Source: Christensenella sp. UBA6880 (GTDB taxonomy: Bacteria > Bacillota > Clostridia > Christensenellales > CAG-917). Taken from it: a stretch of DNA of 64,000 nt. Below are positions 35,028 to 44,693 of the stretch, in pieces. Numbering within the stretch: the stretch's first letter is position 1; every line of letters starts with the position of its first letter. The DNA is taken from assembly GCA_002449145.1 (NCBI GenBank), contig DKCG01000026.1, positions 49,092 to 113,091 on the forward strand. The letters run 5' to 3'. Both the position numbers and the translations under genes were made by a program. Under the pieces are notes generated by a model that worked only from the letters and a program-made list of their open reading frames with translations, did no database searches and had not been told where the DNA came from.

Positions 35028-36392
35028 ATGGATTTTTCGGCGGTAAAAAGAGGATATTTCGTGGGTATAGGCGGCGTTGGGGTAAACGCGCTTGCCAAAT
35101 TCGCGGCGGACTATGGAATCGACGTTTGCGGAAGCGACGCAAAAATCAACGATTTGTGCAAAGAACTTGTAAAAAACGGTGCGAAAATAAGCAAAAATCC
35201 CGACTTTTCGTTGCTTGAAAAGTCTGATTTTTTGGTGTTTTCGTCGGCGATTCCGAAGGATAATCAAGAACTCGTTTTTGCAAAAAAAGCGGGTATACCT
35301 ATGTACGAGCGGCACGAATTTCTTGCGGAAGTTTCGCATTTGTTCGGCAAGGTCGTGGCGATTGCGGGCACGCACGGCAAAACCACGACTACGGCAATGC
35401 TCACTCAAATTCTTTTTGAAAACGGTGTGAAATTTGCCTCGATGATAGGCGGCGAAAGCATAGATTTTTCAAATTACGTCAATAATACGGGTGCAGAAAG
35501 AATTGCGGATTTGAAAGATTGCATATTCGTTTGCGAGGCTTGCGAGTACAAGCGCAATTTGCTTGCGCTTTCGCCCGACGTTGCGGCGGTGCTGAACGCC
35601 GAGTGCGATCATCCCGATTGCTACGACAGCCTAAAAAGCGTGAAGGAAACTTTTGCGGCGTTTCTTGAAAAATCGAAAATCAAAATCGTAGAGCAAAGCA
35701 ACCTCGATTTGATAGGCGCGAGCGTAGGAAAAAAGCGCAACGGATTTTGCGTGTGCGTGCAAAACGGCACTCAAAAAAGGATGCACGCGTTCCCGAGCGG
35801 CGCATTGGTTTGCGACGGCAAAAAAATGTCAACGCTCAAATTGCAGGACGGCGGACGGTACAACTTCGAGAACGCAACGTTTGCGCTTGCCGTTTCTTCG
35901 GCGTGCGGTTTGGATTTTGAAAAAAGCGTGTGCGCCTTGCAAAAATACAAAGGCGTAAAACGCAGATTCGAGCGTGCACGCGACGTCGGAAAAACGAAAG
36001 TGTATTTTGATTTTGCGCATCATCCGAGCGAAATTCAATCGGTCTTATCTCGCGCCGCAAAACTCGGCAAACTGCTCGTGGTTTTTCAGCCGCATACATA
36101 CTCGCGCACGAAAGCGTATCTCGACGATTTCGCAAGAGTGCTCGGCGAAAAAAACAACGGCGTGAAAACGCTTGCGATTATGCCGACGTACGCCGCGCGC
36201 GAAGTGCCTTCAAACGGCGTCGAAAGCGACGTTTTGGCAACGACGATTTTCGACAAATATCGCAAAAAAGGCGTTTATCTTGTCAAAGACAAGCTATCAA
36301 CGCTCGATTTTGTCAAATCGCACGCAAAATATCACGACGTGATTTTGATGATAGGCGCGGGCGACGTCTACGATTTGAAAGACCTTTTCTAA
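35028..36392 (+). CDS. murC: UDP-N-acetylmuramate--L-alanine ligase
   Basis: A 454-aa Mur ligase catalysing the first amino-acid addition in peptidoglycan synthesis. Rossmann opening YFVGIGGVGVNALAKF, ATP loop GTHGKTTTTAML (near residue 113), CEACEYKRNLL, DDFAHHPSEI-like segment FDFAHHPSEIQ and C-terminal FQPHTYSRTKAYLDDFA. Length and motif order are normal. It stands alone here, without other mur genes. Confidence 0.95.
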   Translation: MDFSAVKRGYFVGIGGVGVNALAKFAADYGIDVCGSDAKINDLCKELVKNGAKISKNPDFSLLEKSDFLVFSSAIPKDNQELVFAKKAGIPMYERHEFLAEVSHLFGKVVAIAGTHGKTTTTAMLTQILFENGVKFASMIGGESIDFSNYVNNTGAERIADLKDCIFVCEACEYKRNLLALSPDVAAVLNAECDHPDCYDSLKSVKETFAAFLEKSKIKIVEQSNLDLIGASVGKKRNGFCVCVQNGTQKRMHAFPSGALVCDGKKMSTLKLQDGGRYNFENATFALAVSSACGLDFEKSVCALQKYKGVKRRFERARDVGKTKVYFDFAHHPSEIQSVLSRAAKLGKLLVVFQPHTYSRTKAYLDDFARVLGEKNNGVKTLAIMPTYAAREVPSNGVESDVLATTIFDKYRKKGVYLVKDKLSTLDFVKSHAKYHDVILMIGAGDVYDLKDLF

Positions 36393-36475
36393 TTTGCATA
36401 TATGCAAATATGCGCATATGAGAATATAGAAATACAAGAACACCGATATGCAAAATCGATAAAACGAGAATAGCA

Positions 36476-36505
36476 AAAAAGCGAGTTTGCCTCGCTCTTT
36501 TATAT
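36476..36505. terminator. bidirectional terminator between murC and DUF4363 gene
   Basis: AAAAAAGCGAG pairs with CTCGCTCTTTT around TTTGC; serves the convergent genes on both sides. Confidence 0.8.
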
Positions 36506-36520
36506 TCTCTGCACCTATAA

Positions 36521-36898
36521 TCAGATTATGTCTTCCGCATTGAAATCGAGCAGACGTTTGATGTTGTCCGCCATTACGATAAGCGAGCGACACTTTGAAA
36601 GCGCGTTCTGATAGTCCTCACATTCGAGAGACCCTTGCGTTTCGGCAAGCGCAACCGAGAAGGAACGGACGTCGGGCGAGTAGGCAAAAAGTTCCATATA
36701 CGTACGCTTCTTTTCCCACCATTCGAAAATATCGTTCGCTTTGTCGAGGCAATCCTCGCTTTGATTTATTATCGAGTTTTCAAGAGACGTGAGTTTTTCG
36801 TTCAAAGCGGAAAACGTCTTGTGAATGTAGAAATCTTCGAGTATGCCGCCCGTCACGATGATTATCAGAATCACGATTGCAAGCACGACTTTTTTCAT
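36521..36898 (-). CDS. DUF4363 family small membrane protein
   Basis: A 125-aa protein with one N-terminal membrane helix (about 4-20) and a helical extracytoplasmic part containing DIFEWWEKKRTYMELFA. This matches the DUF4363 family, often encoded next to DUF421 proteins as here (ATG overlaps the DUF421 stop). Function unknown; envelope role likely. Confidence 0.82.
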   Translation of the reverse strand: MKKVVLAIVILIIIVTGGILEDFYIHKTFSALNEKLTSLENSIINQSEDCLDKANDIFEWWEKKRTYMELFAYSPDVRSFSVALAETQGSLECEDYQNALSKCRSLIVMADNIKRLLDFNAEDII

Positions 36899-37677
36899 TG
36901 TTTCTCACCCCCGCGATAGGATAAAAACGCATTTTTAACCTCTTGCGAACGGGCTTGTTCGTCGTCTTGCGCGTCGCTTTGTTGCGGCAAAGTCGAGGTG
37001 ATATAGTCGCCTTTGTAGGGTTGAATGAACACATCTTGCCCCGCGACGAGAAGCACGAGCACGTCTTGTTGTTTGAGTTTTATGTCGTCGAGATATTTGA
37101 GCACGTCCTCTTTCACGTCGCCGTCGAGCGTCGCAAGGTTTTCGGCAACGAACTCGCCTTCCATAATAACGGTTACGGGAATTTCGGCTTCGGGCGGTTT
37201 TATATCGACGTCGGACGGCGCAAGCGGTCTGTTTTGCGACTTTTGAAGCACGCTCATATTGCCGTTGGTTTCCAAAATCGCATACTCGACTTCGGACGGA
37301 TTGAAGCAACCCGAGCCGCGCAACGCTTCCATAACGTCGTCGATGTTGAGGTTGAGTTCTTCCATAACGTCGGGCAAAATGTTGCCTTTTTGTATGATAA
37401 TGATGGGTTTGCCGTTGAGAAATTTGCGGAATTTTTTGCTTTTGGTTGCGAGTTTTGTGATGATGATATGCACCAAAAACAGCGAAAATACGGGGATAAT
37501 TCCGTACAAAATCGGGATTGACGAATCCGCCATAGGTATGCAAACAAGGTCGCTCGCAACGAGAGTTATCGCAAGTTCAAAGGGTTGCAATTCGCCGAGT
37601 TGGCGTTTGCCCATCAAACGCATTGCCACAAGCAATACGAAGTATAAAATTAAACACCTTATAAACAAATTGAGCAT
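36895..37677 (-). CDS. DUF421 (YetF/YcaP-like) membrane protein
   Basis: A 260-aa protein with three N-terminal membrane helices (about 5-25, 35-50, 58-75), the segment MRLMGKRQLGELQPFELAI, and two cytoplasmic alpha/beta repeats (PIIIIQKGNILPDVMEELNL and SEVEYAILETNGNMSVL). This is the DUF421 signature. Some relatives aid spore or envelope functions, but no biochemical role is established. Extra C-terminal residues (DDEQARSQEV) form a charged tail. Confidence 0.9.
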   Translation of the reverse strand: MLNLFIRCLILYFVLLVAMRLMGKRQLGELQPFELAITLVASDLVCIPMADSSIPILYGIIPVFSLFLVHIIITKLATKSKKFRKFLNGKPIIIIQKGNILPDVMEELNLNIDDVMEALRGSGCFNPSEVEYAILETNGNMSVLQKSQNRPLAPSDVDIKPPEAEIPVTVIMEGEFVAENLATLDGDVKEDVLKYLDDIKLKQQDVLVLLVAGQDVFIQPYKGDYITSTLPQQSDAQDDEQARSQEVKNAFLSYRGGEKQ

Positions 37678-37754
37678 ATGCGTAGTTTGCTTATAAGGCG
37701 TTTTTTTATGCGATTATCGGATTTTTTTGCGGAATCTCGCCGCATTAGCCTCGT

Positions 37755-39416
37755 CTATACTCGTACTTTGGCGGTTTCGTTGTCGCAACGTTTTGAACGA
37801 AAGGCAATTCGATTTTTCGTATGCTTTTCGTGCCGATTTTGCACCGTTTTTGTGCCGTTTTCCTTCGTCTTTTTGCGCATTTTTACGTGTTTTTTATGGC
37901 GTTTACTCGTCGATTTAATTGCGGTTTTGCTCGCCTTTTTAGGCGCAAGCATTTTTATGCAAGCGGTCACGTCAACCACGTTGAACGCGGATATGATGAG
38001 GAAGAAAAAGAAAAGTATGTACACGCCCACGACGACGATTGCCGTGATATAGTCGGCGTATCTGCAAAGTAGTTTTGCGCCGAAAAGACCCGTTACGGCA
38101 AGCGGAATCGACAGCAAAACGAGGGGAAGATTTTTCTTGTGATTCGCGAACGAGCCGACTTCTTTTTTGAGGACTATGAGATTGATGATTGCTATGAGCA
38201 AAAAGCACAATCCCGTCGATAGTGCCATTGCGTAAATGCCGATGTATTTGGGCATAAAGAGAATACAAGGTATCATAGCGATTGCGCCTACGACCGTGCC
38301 GAGCAGCGTTACGCGCTCTTTTCCGAGCGAATTGAGCATAGGCGTGGTGGATTGAGCGGTGGCGATTGGAAATAGCATAAGCGAGCAGTAGGACACGAAT
38401 TTGCCCGCCTCGCTGTCTTTGAACAGCAGTTGTCCGAGGCTTTGACCGAGCGGCAGATATATTGCGAAAAACAGACTTGCGATTATGACGGAAAACAGCA
38501 GAGAAGTGGACATCTTCGAGCGCACTGCGTCCATATTGCCCTTTGCGCGCAACTCTGCAACGTCGGGAACGAGCACGACGGACAGTGCGCCTATAAACGT
38601 CACGGGCGCCATAATAAGTGGCAACGCCATACCTGCGACTCTGCCGTATTGCGCCGTGGCTTCCGCAAGCGTAAGCCCTGCTTTTACGAGCATTTTGGGA
38701 AGAATGAGGGCGGTGAGCGACGCGCCGAGGGAAGTGATTATACGCGTTGCCGAAAGGGGAATGGTTTTCAACGTCAATTCCTTAAAACCGCTCGGTTTCG
38801 TCAGTCTTCCGCCCGTTGCGAAGAACAGCACGAGAAGTATAAGCACGCACGCAAGGTCGGAAATCGTCATTGCAAGAGCGATGTTTTGCGCGCCGTTAAG
38901 ACGAGAAATCAAACCGCCGGTAAACGCAACGGAAAGCGCGATTTTTACAATCTCGTCGACAAGTTCGGTTGACGAAAACGCCAAAAACTTTTTTCTGCCC
39001 CAAAACCAACTGCGCAGCGACGCATAAAGCGTTGAGGTGAGGATTGTGGGCAACATAATGAAGAATATGGGCAAGCAATCGGGATTTGAAAACAGCGGTG
39101 AGATTTTCGTTCCCAAGCCGTAAAAGAGGGCGCAAATCGCCGCAGATATGCCGAGTCCAATAATCACGGAAGCGGTAAGAAGCGAGTTTTGCTTTTTGAG
39201 ATTGCCGCTCGATTCCGCAATTTTTCTCGAAAGAACGGTGGGCGCGCCTGCGGTGATTGTAAAGAGCATAAGCAGAACGCTCAACGCAATTTGGTAGAGT
39301 CCGACGACTTCCGCACCGAGCGCGCGGGACATCCACATTTTGAAGATAAACGAAACGAGCCTTGTCACGATTGAAAACCCCGTGACTATGCCGAAAGATT
39401 TTGCGGTGTTATTCAT
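37755..39416 (-). CDS. SpoVB/MurJ-type polysaccharide flippase
   Basis: A 553-aa protein of the MVF/PST superfamily with about 13-14 membrane helices, opening GIVTGFSIVTRLVSFIFKMWMSRALGAEVVGLYQIALSV, as in SpoVB and related lipid-II-like flippases. The last ~60 residues are an unusual strongly basic tail (KKASKTAIKSTSKRHKKH... NRHEKHTKNRIAF), probably cytoplasmic; SpoVB proteins usually end within about 520 aa. It may export precursors for cortex or wall peptidoglycan; a MurJ role is the alternative. Confidence 0.88.
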   Translation of the reverse strand: MNNTAKSFGIVTGFSIVTRLVSFIFKMWMSRALGAEVVGLYQIALSVLLMLFTITAGAPTVLSRKIAESSGNLKKQNSLLTASVIIGLGISAAICALFYGLGTKISPLFSNPDCLPIFFIMLPTILTSTLYASLRSWFWGRKKFLAFSSTELVDEIVKIALSVAFTGGLISRLNGAQNIALAMTISDLACVLILLVLFFATGGRLTKPSGFKELTLKTIPLSATRIITSLGASLTALILPKMLVKAGLTLAEATAQYGRVAGMALPLIMAPVTFIGALSVVLVPDVAELRAKGNMDAVRSKMSTSLLFSVIIASLFFAIYLPLGQSLGQLLFKDSEAGKFVSYCSLMLFPIATAQSTTPMLNSLGKERVTLLGTVVGAIAMIPCILFMPKYIGIYAMALSTGLCFLLIAIINLIVLKKEVGSFANHKKNLPLVLLSIPLAVTGLFGAKLLCRYADYITAIVVVGVYILFFFFLIISAFNVVDVTACIKMLAPKKASKTAIKSTSKRHKKHVKMRKKTKENGTKTVQNRHEKHTKNRIAFRSKRCDNETAKVRV

Positions 39417-39439
39417 ATTTAAGAATATGAAAGGGAATA

Positions 39440-39494
39440 GTAATTAATAATTAATAATGAATAATTAATAATTGCGGGCGGGACACCCGCACCC
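39440..39494 (+). repeat. TTAATAATT dispersed repeat, copy 2
   Basis: TAATTAATAATTAATAATGA and what follows match the reverse complement of 24780-24834; both lead into a GC hairpin (here GCGGGCGGGACACCCGC) and end in CACCC. Confidence 0.8.
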
Positions 39495-39841
39495 GAAACG
39501 AACACTCATTCGAAGCCTACTTATACACGGAATGTGCAAATTCGCAGACGGAACACGAGCCGCAAGGCGGCGAGCCTATGAGCGCCGAACTTTCGTCACG
39601 CACAAGCCCTTTTGCTTCAACCGCAACAAGTTGTAGTTGTTCGCCTTTGTGCTTTGCGTTCCTCGTCCCACACGCCAAAAACTACGCTTTCATCATATTA
39701 CTCAAACATAAGTTCGCTTGTTTTTGACGTGCGGGAACCCTTGTGCGTGTAGTACAAGCGACTGCGCCGTCTGTTGGCCACTGCCTGGCGCACAAAGCGC
39801 AGTGGCATAATGAGTGAAATGTCCCTATCTATGTGAGTGCC

Positions 39842-39891
39842 GTAAGGAACACAGTGACGGAATAGCGATTGTTACGAAGTCAATCGCGTCC
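39842..39891 (+). repeat. 50-bp repeat shared with copy 3 of the stop-codon repeat
   Basis: Contains GTAAGGAAC..AGTGACGGAA, TAGCGATTGTTACG and TCAATCGCGTCC. The same strings occur reversed at 54400-54452, inserted in the palindromic repeat after mreB. Confidence 0.85.
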
Positions 39892-40135
39892 TGCCCCCTC
39901 TTGCGAACGATGTAAAGTTTTGCAGAGAACTGGCGCAAGTTTGAGCAATAGGGGAAAGCCCGAAGGGAAGGGGTGACGTGTAATTTTAGAGTTCACGCCG
40001 TCAAACTTTTGTAGAGGAAGAACATTCCCCGTGAGGAAGGGGGAAGCTTTAATTTTATTTTTTTGCACTCGGCGCAAAGCAACAAAAAAACGCTCGCAAG
40101 TTTTGCTTGCGAGCGTTTCGATTTGTTTAATCAAA

Positions 40136-43100
40136 TCATTCCTTGTTCTCGTCGTATTTGTCGTGTTTTGCGTCGAGAGAAGGCGTTTCGATCGGGGATG
40201 CCGCTTTCTTTTCTTTCTTCTTTGCAATCGGCTTTCTAACTTTGCGTACGACGTAGACGATTACGACCACGATGATGAGCACTGCAAGGACGATTGTCGG
40301 AACCATCCACCAAAGCGCTTCGGTGTTGAAGGTGCTGTCAGGCGTTTCGTTGCCGCCGTTGTCGTCGTCGTCATCGCCCGTTCCTGCCGTTTCGTTGGAA
40401 ACTTGGCGAGTGAGAAGGGTGCTGTCCGTTGCGGAATCGGTGACCGCTTTGTCGTATGCCGCTTCGTTGACTTCCTTGATGGTCACGTCGTCGAACATTG
40501 CGTAGCCGCTGGTGATACCCGTAACGGTGGTTTCGCCGTCAACGGTTTCGGATTCGAACTTGCCGAGCGAGAGTTTGACGGTGACGCTCGTCACGTCGTC
40601 GTCCATAGTCTTGACGACAAAGGTGTATTTCGTCCAGTCTTGCGTGTCTGCCGCTTTGATTGCGGTGAAGGCGAAGGGCTTGTCGGATTCGTTTGCAGAG
40701 CCGAGATAGAGTTCGACGTTTGCGCCGCTGATGTCGTCGTCGTTGGACATACCGTAGGTCTTGACCCAAACGCTGACTTCATAGAAGGAAGCCTCTTTGA
40801 GAGTGAACGTGGAACTCGTGTAAGTGTACGCGCTCTTTTCGGTGTTGTTGATGACGAGCATTTGCTTGCCGCTCTTTGCTTCGAGAACGCTGACGGGAAT
40901 CCAGTTTGCTTTCTTCAAAGCAACGACCTTTTCTTCTTTGAGGGTTGCGATGATTTCTTCATCGGTCTTGCCTTCGAATCTTGCTTCTTTCTTTGCGTTT
41001 GCGATTTCTTCGTCGGTGGGTGTTGCTTCGTCGCTGTCGACGGTGTAGTCTGCGCCGAGAATACGTGCATAGTCAACGCCGTCAACGGTTTCTACTTCGT
41101 AGAAGTTGGGATCGGCATAAACGATACCGCTCTTGGTTGCTTTTGAACTTGTCGTTCCGCTCACGCTGCCTGTCCAACCGTTGGGAGTTGCGAGTTCTTT
41201 TCTCGACTCGACTGCCGAAGAAAGAGAATCGAAACTGTCGGTGAGGAAGGAAAGTTTGTGGATGGTTTCGTTTGCGATTTCGGAAGTTTCCGCTTTGTCG
41301 TAGGTGTCTTCGTCGATTGTGTTGTAGGTCACGTTGTCGAAGAATACGGTGCCGTTGGATTTTGCGTTTTCCGCTTGAAGTTCGCTCGTTTCGCCCTCAA
41401 CCGTTCCGTAAGTGGTGTCTTGACCGAGCCAGAGATTGAGTTTTACGGAAACGCTGGATTGACCGGTGCGGATATAGAAGGTGTATTTTGCCCATTCGGA
41501 TTCGGAAGCGGTCTTCGTTTCGACGAATGCGCTTGCGCCCGACTCGTTGGTAGAGTCAACGGAAGACTCGCCCGTGAGGTAGATAGAGAACGTTGTCTTG
41601 CCGACCGTTCTTGCATAGACGGAAAGTGCATAGTAGCCGTTTGCCGAAAGCGTAACGCTGTTTGAAGAGAAGCCTGCCGCATAACCCGTCGTGCCGTCGT
41701 TTGAACCGATTGCGAGAAGTTGAGCCTTCTTGCCGGGGAAACTTTCAAGGTCGGTGTTTACGTCATAGAAGTTGCCGTAGAAGGAATCGAACACGGACGG
41801 CGCGATGTTGGGGAATACTGCCGTCGTTTGATCACTGTGAGAGAAGGACTTGTTGTCCGTCGTGTTCAAAGCGAGGATACCTGCAACGAGGTTGGATTCC
41901 GTCGTGTTGGGCTTCAAGGTCTTGTCGCTGAACGTCCAGTCGGAAGGCGTTGCGGCAACGTTTTGTTCGTTGAGGCTCTTGCCTTCTTCGAGGTTTTCGT
42001 CCTTAGTGTCGTAGTCGTCGAAAGCACCGTTGGTGAAGGTGTAACTCGAAGAAGCGGAAGCAAGGTCGACGTTCTTGACGTATGTGCCCGTGCTCGTGTT
42101 GTCGTATACGGTTTGAGAAATGCTTGCGCCGTTTATGTTTGCAACGAACATAGAGCCGCTCGTAAGAGTGCTCGACGCCCAGCGGTCGCCGCTGCCGAGA
42201 GCAAACTTCAAGGATACGGTTACGTCTTCTTTCTCGCTGCCTTTGACGAGCATAGTGAGTTCGCACCAGTCGTTGAGGTAGGGATCGAAGCCGTCTTCGT
42301 CGGAATTGGTGTTGATTTGAGAGAACGTCGTAAGAGCGGAATCGTCCTTTACGGTGTCGCCTTTCTTGACGAGATAGACGTATGCGCCGCTCGTTTCTTT
42401 GACGTCAACGGTCTTGACCCAAACCGAGATACGATAAAATTTGTTCTTTTCGATCGTGAATGATTGAGTTTCGATTTCGTAACGGCTGTCGCCGGTTATT
42501 TTGATTTGGTATGCGTGTTTGTCAACCGTGTCGTAGGGAAGTTCGTCCTTGGAAAGTTCCACGACGCCTTCGCTCACGAGACCCTTTGCCAAAGGTGCGT
42601 CGGAATCGGTGAGGTCGTAGTTGGAAACCCAACCTTTAGGAATACCGTTGGTGTCCGCAATCACGTCGATGCCATCTTGCGAGGGCTTGCCGGTCGTGTT
42701 TGCGAGCATTCCGTCAAACGGCGCCATATTGGTGGTGGTGAGGTCGACTTTGAGACCTTCGTACGCGCTCATACCCGCTTCCGTCAAGTCGAGAGTTTGC
42801 TTGTCGTTCGCATCTTTGACGAGGGTAGAGGGAATGTCGCTTTCGGCAATCTCTTTGAGGTTGAGTTCGTCCATAAAGAGCCAGCCGTTAGAGAATGTGC
42901 CGTTTGCCTTGTACGTGGTTTGGGTTTTATCGGAGTTCCAGTTGGTGTATTCGACCGCCGTGTTGCTCGAAGTGCCTTCGGTGCCGAGCCATACGGTCAT
43001 ATTGTAACTGTAGTCTTTGAATTGGTTGCCTTGAATGTAGAAGGTGTAGGTCTTCCAGCCGTCGGTGGTGACGCCTTGGTCCGTGCCTGCCGCATAACTG

Positions 43101-44515
43101 TTGGAGTCGATCTTGGTGCTGCCGATAAACACGTTGTCGGACGGTGCTGCCGAGATGCCTTTGATGACGATGTCTTTTCCGTCGCTGCCCGAAAGGATAA
43201 TGGACGCGCCCGCGCCGTGTACGCCGTAGGTGTAGACGTTGAGAGAAAGCGCGTAGAGTTTGTTCTTCTCGATGGTTATGCTGCGAGAGGACTTGACGCC
43301 TTGCGCGGTCATAAGTTGTTGAGAGAGCATAAACACGTTCGTGCCGACTGAACCGTCGATGAGTTTTTGAATACGGTTGTCATTGTCCTTGTTTGCGATT
43401 GCTTCGAGGCTACCTGCGGGAACGTAAGACGATTTCTTGTCGGGGTCTGCTTCGGACTTGGTGTAGTAAGTCGTGGAATACTTGTTGTAGTTGTCCGCAA
43501 ACTTGCTCACGTCGATGATTGCGTTGTAGCCCAAAGAGGACGGTGCGGAGTCGTTGCTGCCGCTGTTGCCCGTCACGAGCGACCAACCGTTGGGGGTTGC
43601 CGAAGACGAAAGAGAAGTCGTGCCGAAATCGAAGCGTCCGTTGGACACTTTGAGAGTTGCGGTCGCGGTGGTCTTTGCGTTTTCGTTGTTCGTCCTCTCG
43701 TTAAGGACTGCTTGCGCGTATTCGTCGCCGCTTTCGAGTTTGGTCAAAGTGAGGTTGTCGAACACTGCGTAACCCGTGGTGAGACCCGTCGTGTAAGAGG
43801 CGGAATACTTGCCGAGAGCGAGCATAACGTTGAGCGTGGACGAGGATGAGGGCGAGCCTTCGATAATCACGGAATAGGTGACCCATTTTCCTTGCGTGTC
43901 GATTGCGTCGAATTCCGCATAAGTGTTGGAACTGACGTAAATGCGTGCGCCGGGCGTGCCGTTTTCAGAGCCTTTGATGTCCTTTGTCAAAACGTCAACG
44001 GAAAGTTTATAATAGCCGCCTTTTGCAATAGTGAAAGAGGAAGACGTATAGCCGTAAGCGGTCGGACCGTTGACTTTTTTGCCGTCCTTTTCGGATTGCT
44101 CGGGCATATAAATCATAAGCGCGTTTTTGATTTTGTCGTCATCGCCGTATCTGCCGCCCGCAACGAGAGCGTCGTAGAGGGAATTGTCGTCGTCGTTCCA
44201 CGTGCTCTTGTTGGCGTCGTAGAGTGCTTTGTCGAGGCTGATTGCGCCTGCCGTGACGTCGTCCTTATAGTTGCCCGACGAATAGGTCTTGCCGCCCGTC
44301 CAGTTGGTGATAGTACGGGGATAGGTCTTGACCGACGTGTCTACAACTTTGAAGTCGCCGTTGGAAATGAGAAGCCCTTTTGTGGCTTCGATTGTCGTTG
44401 TGGTGTCGTCCGTCGTGTTGTCGTCGTTCTTGTTGCAAGCGACGAACATTGCCGAAGTGAGCACGACGAGTGCGATCATCATTAGTGCTAATACTGCAAA
44501 TTTCTTCTTGTTCAT
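40136..44515 (-). CDS. giant surface lipoprotein with five beta-sandwich repeats and C-terminal membrane anchor
   Basis: A 1459-aa protein. The N-terminus is a lipoprotein signal (LTSAMFVAC, Cys 27), followed by a Thr/Asp linker. Five repeats of about 100-140 aa recur near residues 158-258, 408-548, 678-795, 951-1065 and 1231-1348; each has the scheme SFTIxKNxYYxLSVxVxT, then WxxYTFYI, LxLGxxxS and ending FDNVT. This is the look of carbohydrate-binding jelly-roll modules. A membrane helix (about 1398-1425) and basic tail close the protein. With a lipid at one end and a helix at the other it would form a loop on the cell surface. I see no catalytic domain. Highly codon-biased, Ser/Thr/Asp-rich; probably abundant. 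Confidence 0.85.
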   Translation of the reverse strand: MNKKKFAVLALMMIALVVLTSAMFVACNKNDDNTTDDTTTTIEATKGLLISNGDFKVVDTSVKTYPRTITNWTGGKTYSSGNYKDDVTAGAISLDKALYDANKSTWNDDDNSLYDALVAGGRYGDDDKIKNALMIYMPEQSEKDGKKVNGPTAYGYTSSSFTIAKGGYYKLSVDVLTKDIKGSENGTPGARIYVSSNTYAEFDAIDTQGKWVTYSVIIEGSPSSSSTLNVMLALGKYSASYTTGLTTGYAVFDNLTLTKLESGDEYAQAVLNERTNNENAKTTATATLKVSNGRFDFGTTSLSSSATPNGWSLVTGNSGSNDSAPSSLGYNAIIDVSKFADNYNKYSTTYYTKSEADPDKKSSYVPAGSLEAIANKDNDNRIQKLIDGSVGTNVFMLSQQLMTAQGVKSSRSITIEKNKLYALSLNVYTYGVHGAGASIILSGSDGKDIVIKGISAAPSDNVFIGSTKIDSNSYAAGTDQGVTTDGWKTYTFYIQGNQFKDYSYNMTVWLGTEGTSSNTAVEYTNWNSDKTQTTYKANGTFSNGWLFMDELNLKEIAESDIPSTLVKDANDKQTLDLTEAGMSAYEGLKVDLTTTNMAPFDGMLANTTGKPSQDGIDVIADTNGIPKGWVSNYDLTDSDAPLAKGLVSEGVVELSKDELPYDTVDKHAYQIKITGDSRYEIETQSFTIEKNKFYRISVWVKTVDVKETSGAYVYLVKKGDTVKDDSALTTFSQINTNSDEDGFDPYLNDWCELTMLVKGSEKEDVTVSLKFALGSGDRWASSTLTSGSMFVANINGASISQTVYDNTSTGTYVKNVDLASASSSYTFTNGAFDDYDTKDENLEEGKSLNEQNVAATPSDWTFSDKTLKPNTTESNLVAGILALNTTDNKSFSHSDQTTAVFPNIAPSVFDSFYGNFYDVNTDLESFPGKKAQLLAIGSNDGTTGYAAGFSSNSVTLSANGYYALSVYARTVGKTTFSIYLTGESSVDSTNESGASAFVETKTASESEWAKYTFYIRTGQSSVSVKLNLWLGQDTTYGTVEGETSELQAENAKSNGTVFFDNVTYNTIDEDTYDKAETSEIANETIHKLSFLTDSFDSLSSAVESRKELATPNGWTGSVSGTTSSKATKSGIVYADPNFYEVETVDGVDYARILGADYTVDSDEATPTDEEIANAKKEARFEGKTDEEIIATLKEEKVVALKKANWIPVSVLEAKSGKQMLVINNTEKSAYTYTSSTFTLKEASFYEVSVWVKTYGMSNDDDISGANVELYLGSANESDKPFAFTAIKAADTQDWTKYTFVVKTMDDDVTSVTVKLSLGKFESETVDGETTVTGITSGYAMFDDVTIKEVNEAAYDKAVTDSATDSTLLTRQVSNETAGTGDDDDDNGGNETPDSTFNTEALWWMVPTIVLAVLIIVVVIVYVVRKVRKPIAKKKEKKAASPIETPSLDAKHDKYDENKE

Positions 44516-44693
44516 ACCAAACCTATAAAGAGATTTATTTTGCTGGGGCTTGCGCCCTTTTGATGTTTTGAGTTACACATTCACGCATATATGCGCGCAT
44601 TGTATAAATCAATATGCTTTATTATCCTAATACAAAAACAATATTTTGGCAATCGAAATTCATACTTTCTCGCAAATTAATAAAACTAAAAGT

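Larger units (their letters stand above)
39417..40135. other. 719-bp gene-free, repeat-rich region
   Basis: Holds the second TTAATAATT repeat (39440-39494), an unexplained stretch with several local hairpins (39500-39840), a 50-bp repeat shared with the stop-codon repeat after mreB (39842-39891), a 21-bp string shared with 61764-61784 (40030-40050), and a hairpin AACGCTCGCAAG/CTTGCGAGCGTTT (about 40089-40118) that should terminate the lipoprotein gene on the minus strand. No credible CDS and no RNA family I recognise. Confidence 0.5.

Noticed and set aside
39640..39720. GCCAAAAACTACGCTTTC resembling a tmRNA tag reading frame
   Set aside because: No alanine-rich hydrophobic ending with stop in frame, and no tmRNA 5' or 3' tRNA-like ends nearby.
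40031..41146. 371-codon plus-strand frame opposite the giant lipoprotein
   Set aside because: Low-quality Cys/Phe/Val-rich translation typical of an antisense shadow; the minus-strand frame has signal peptide, repeats and membrane anchor.
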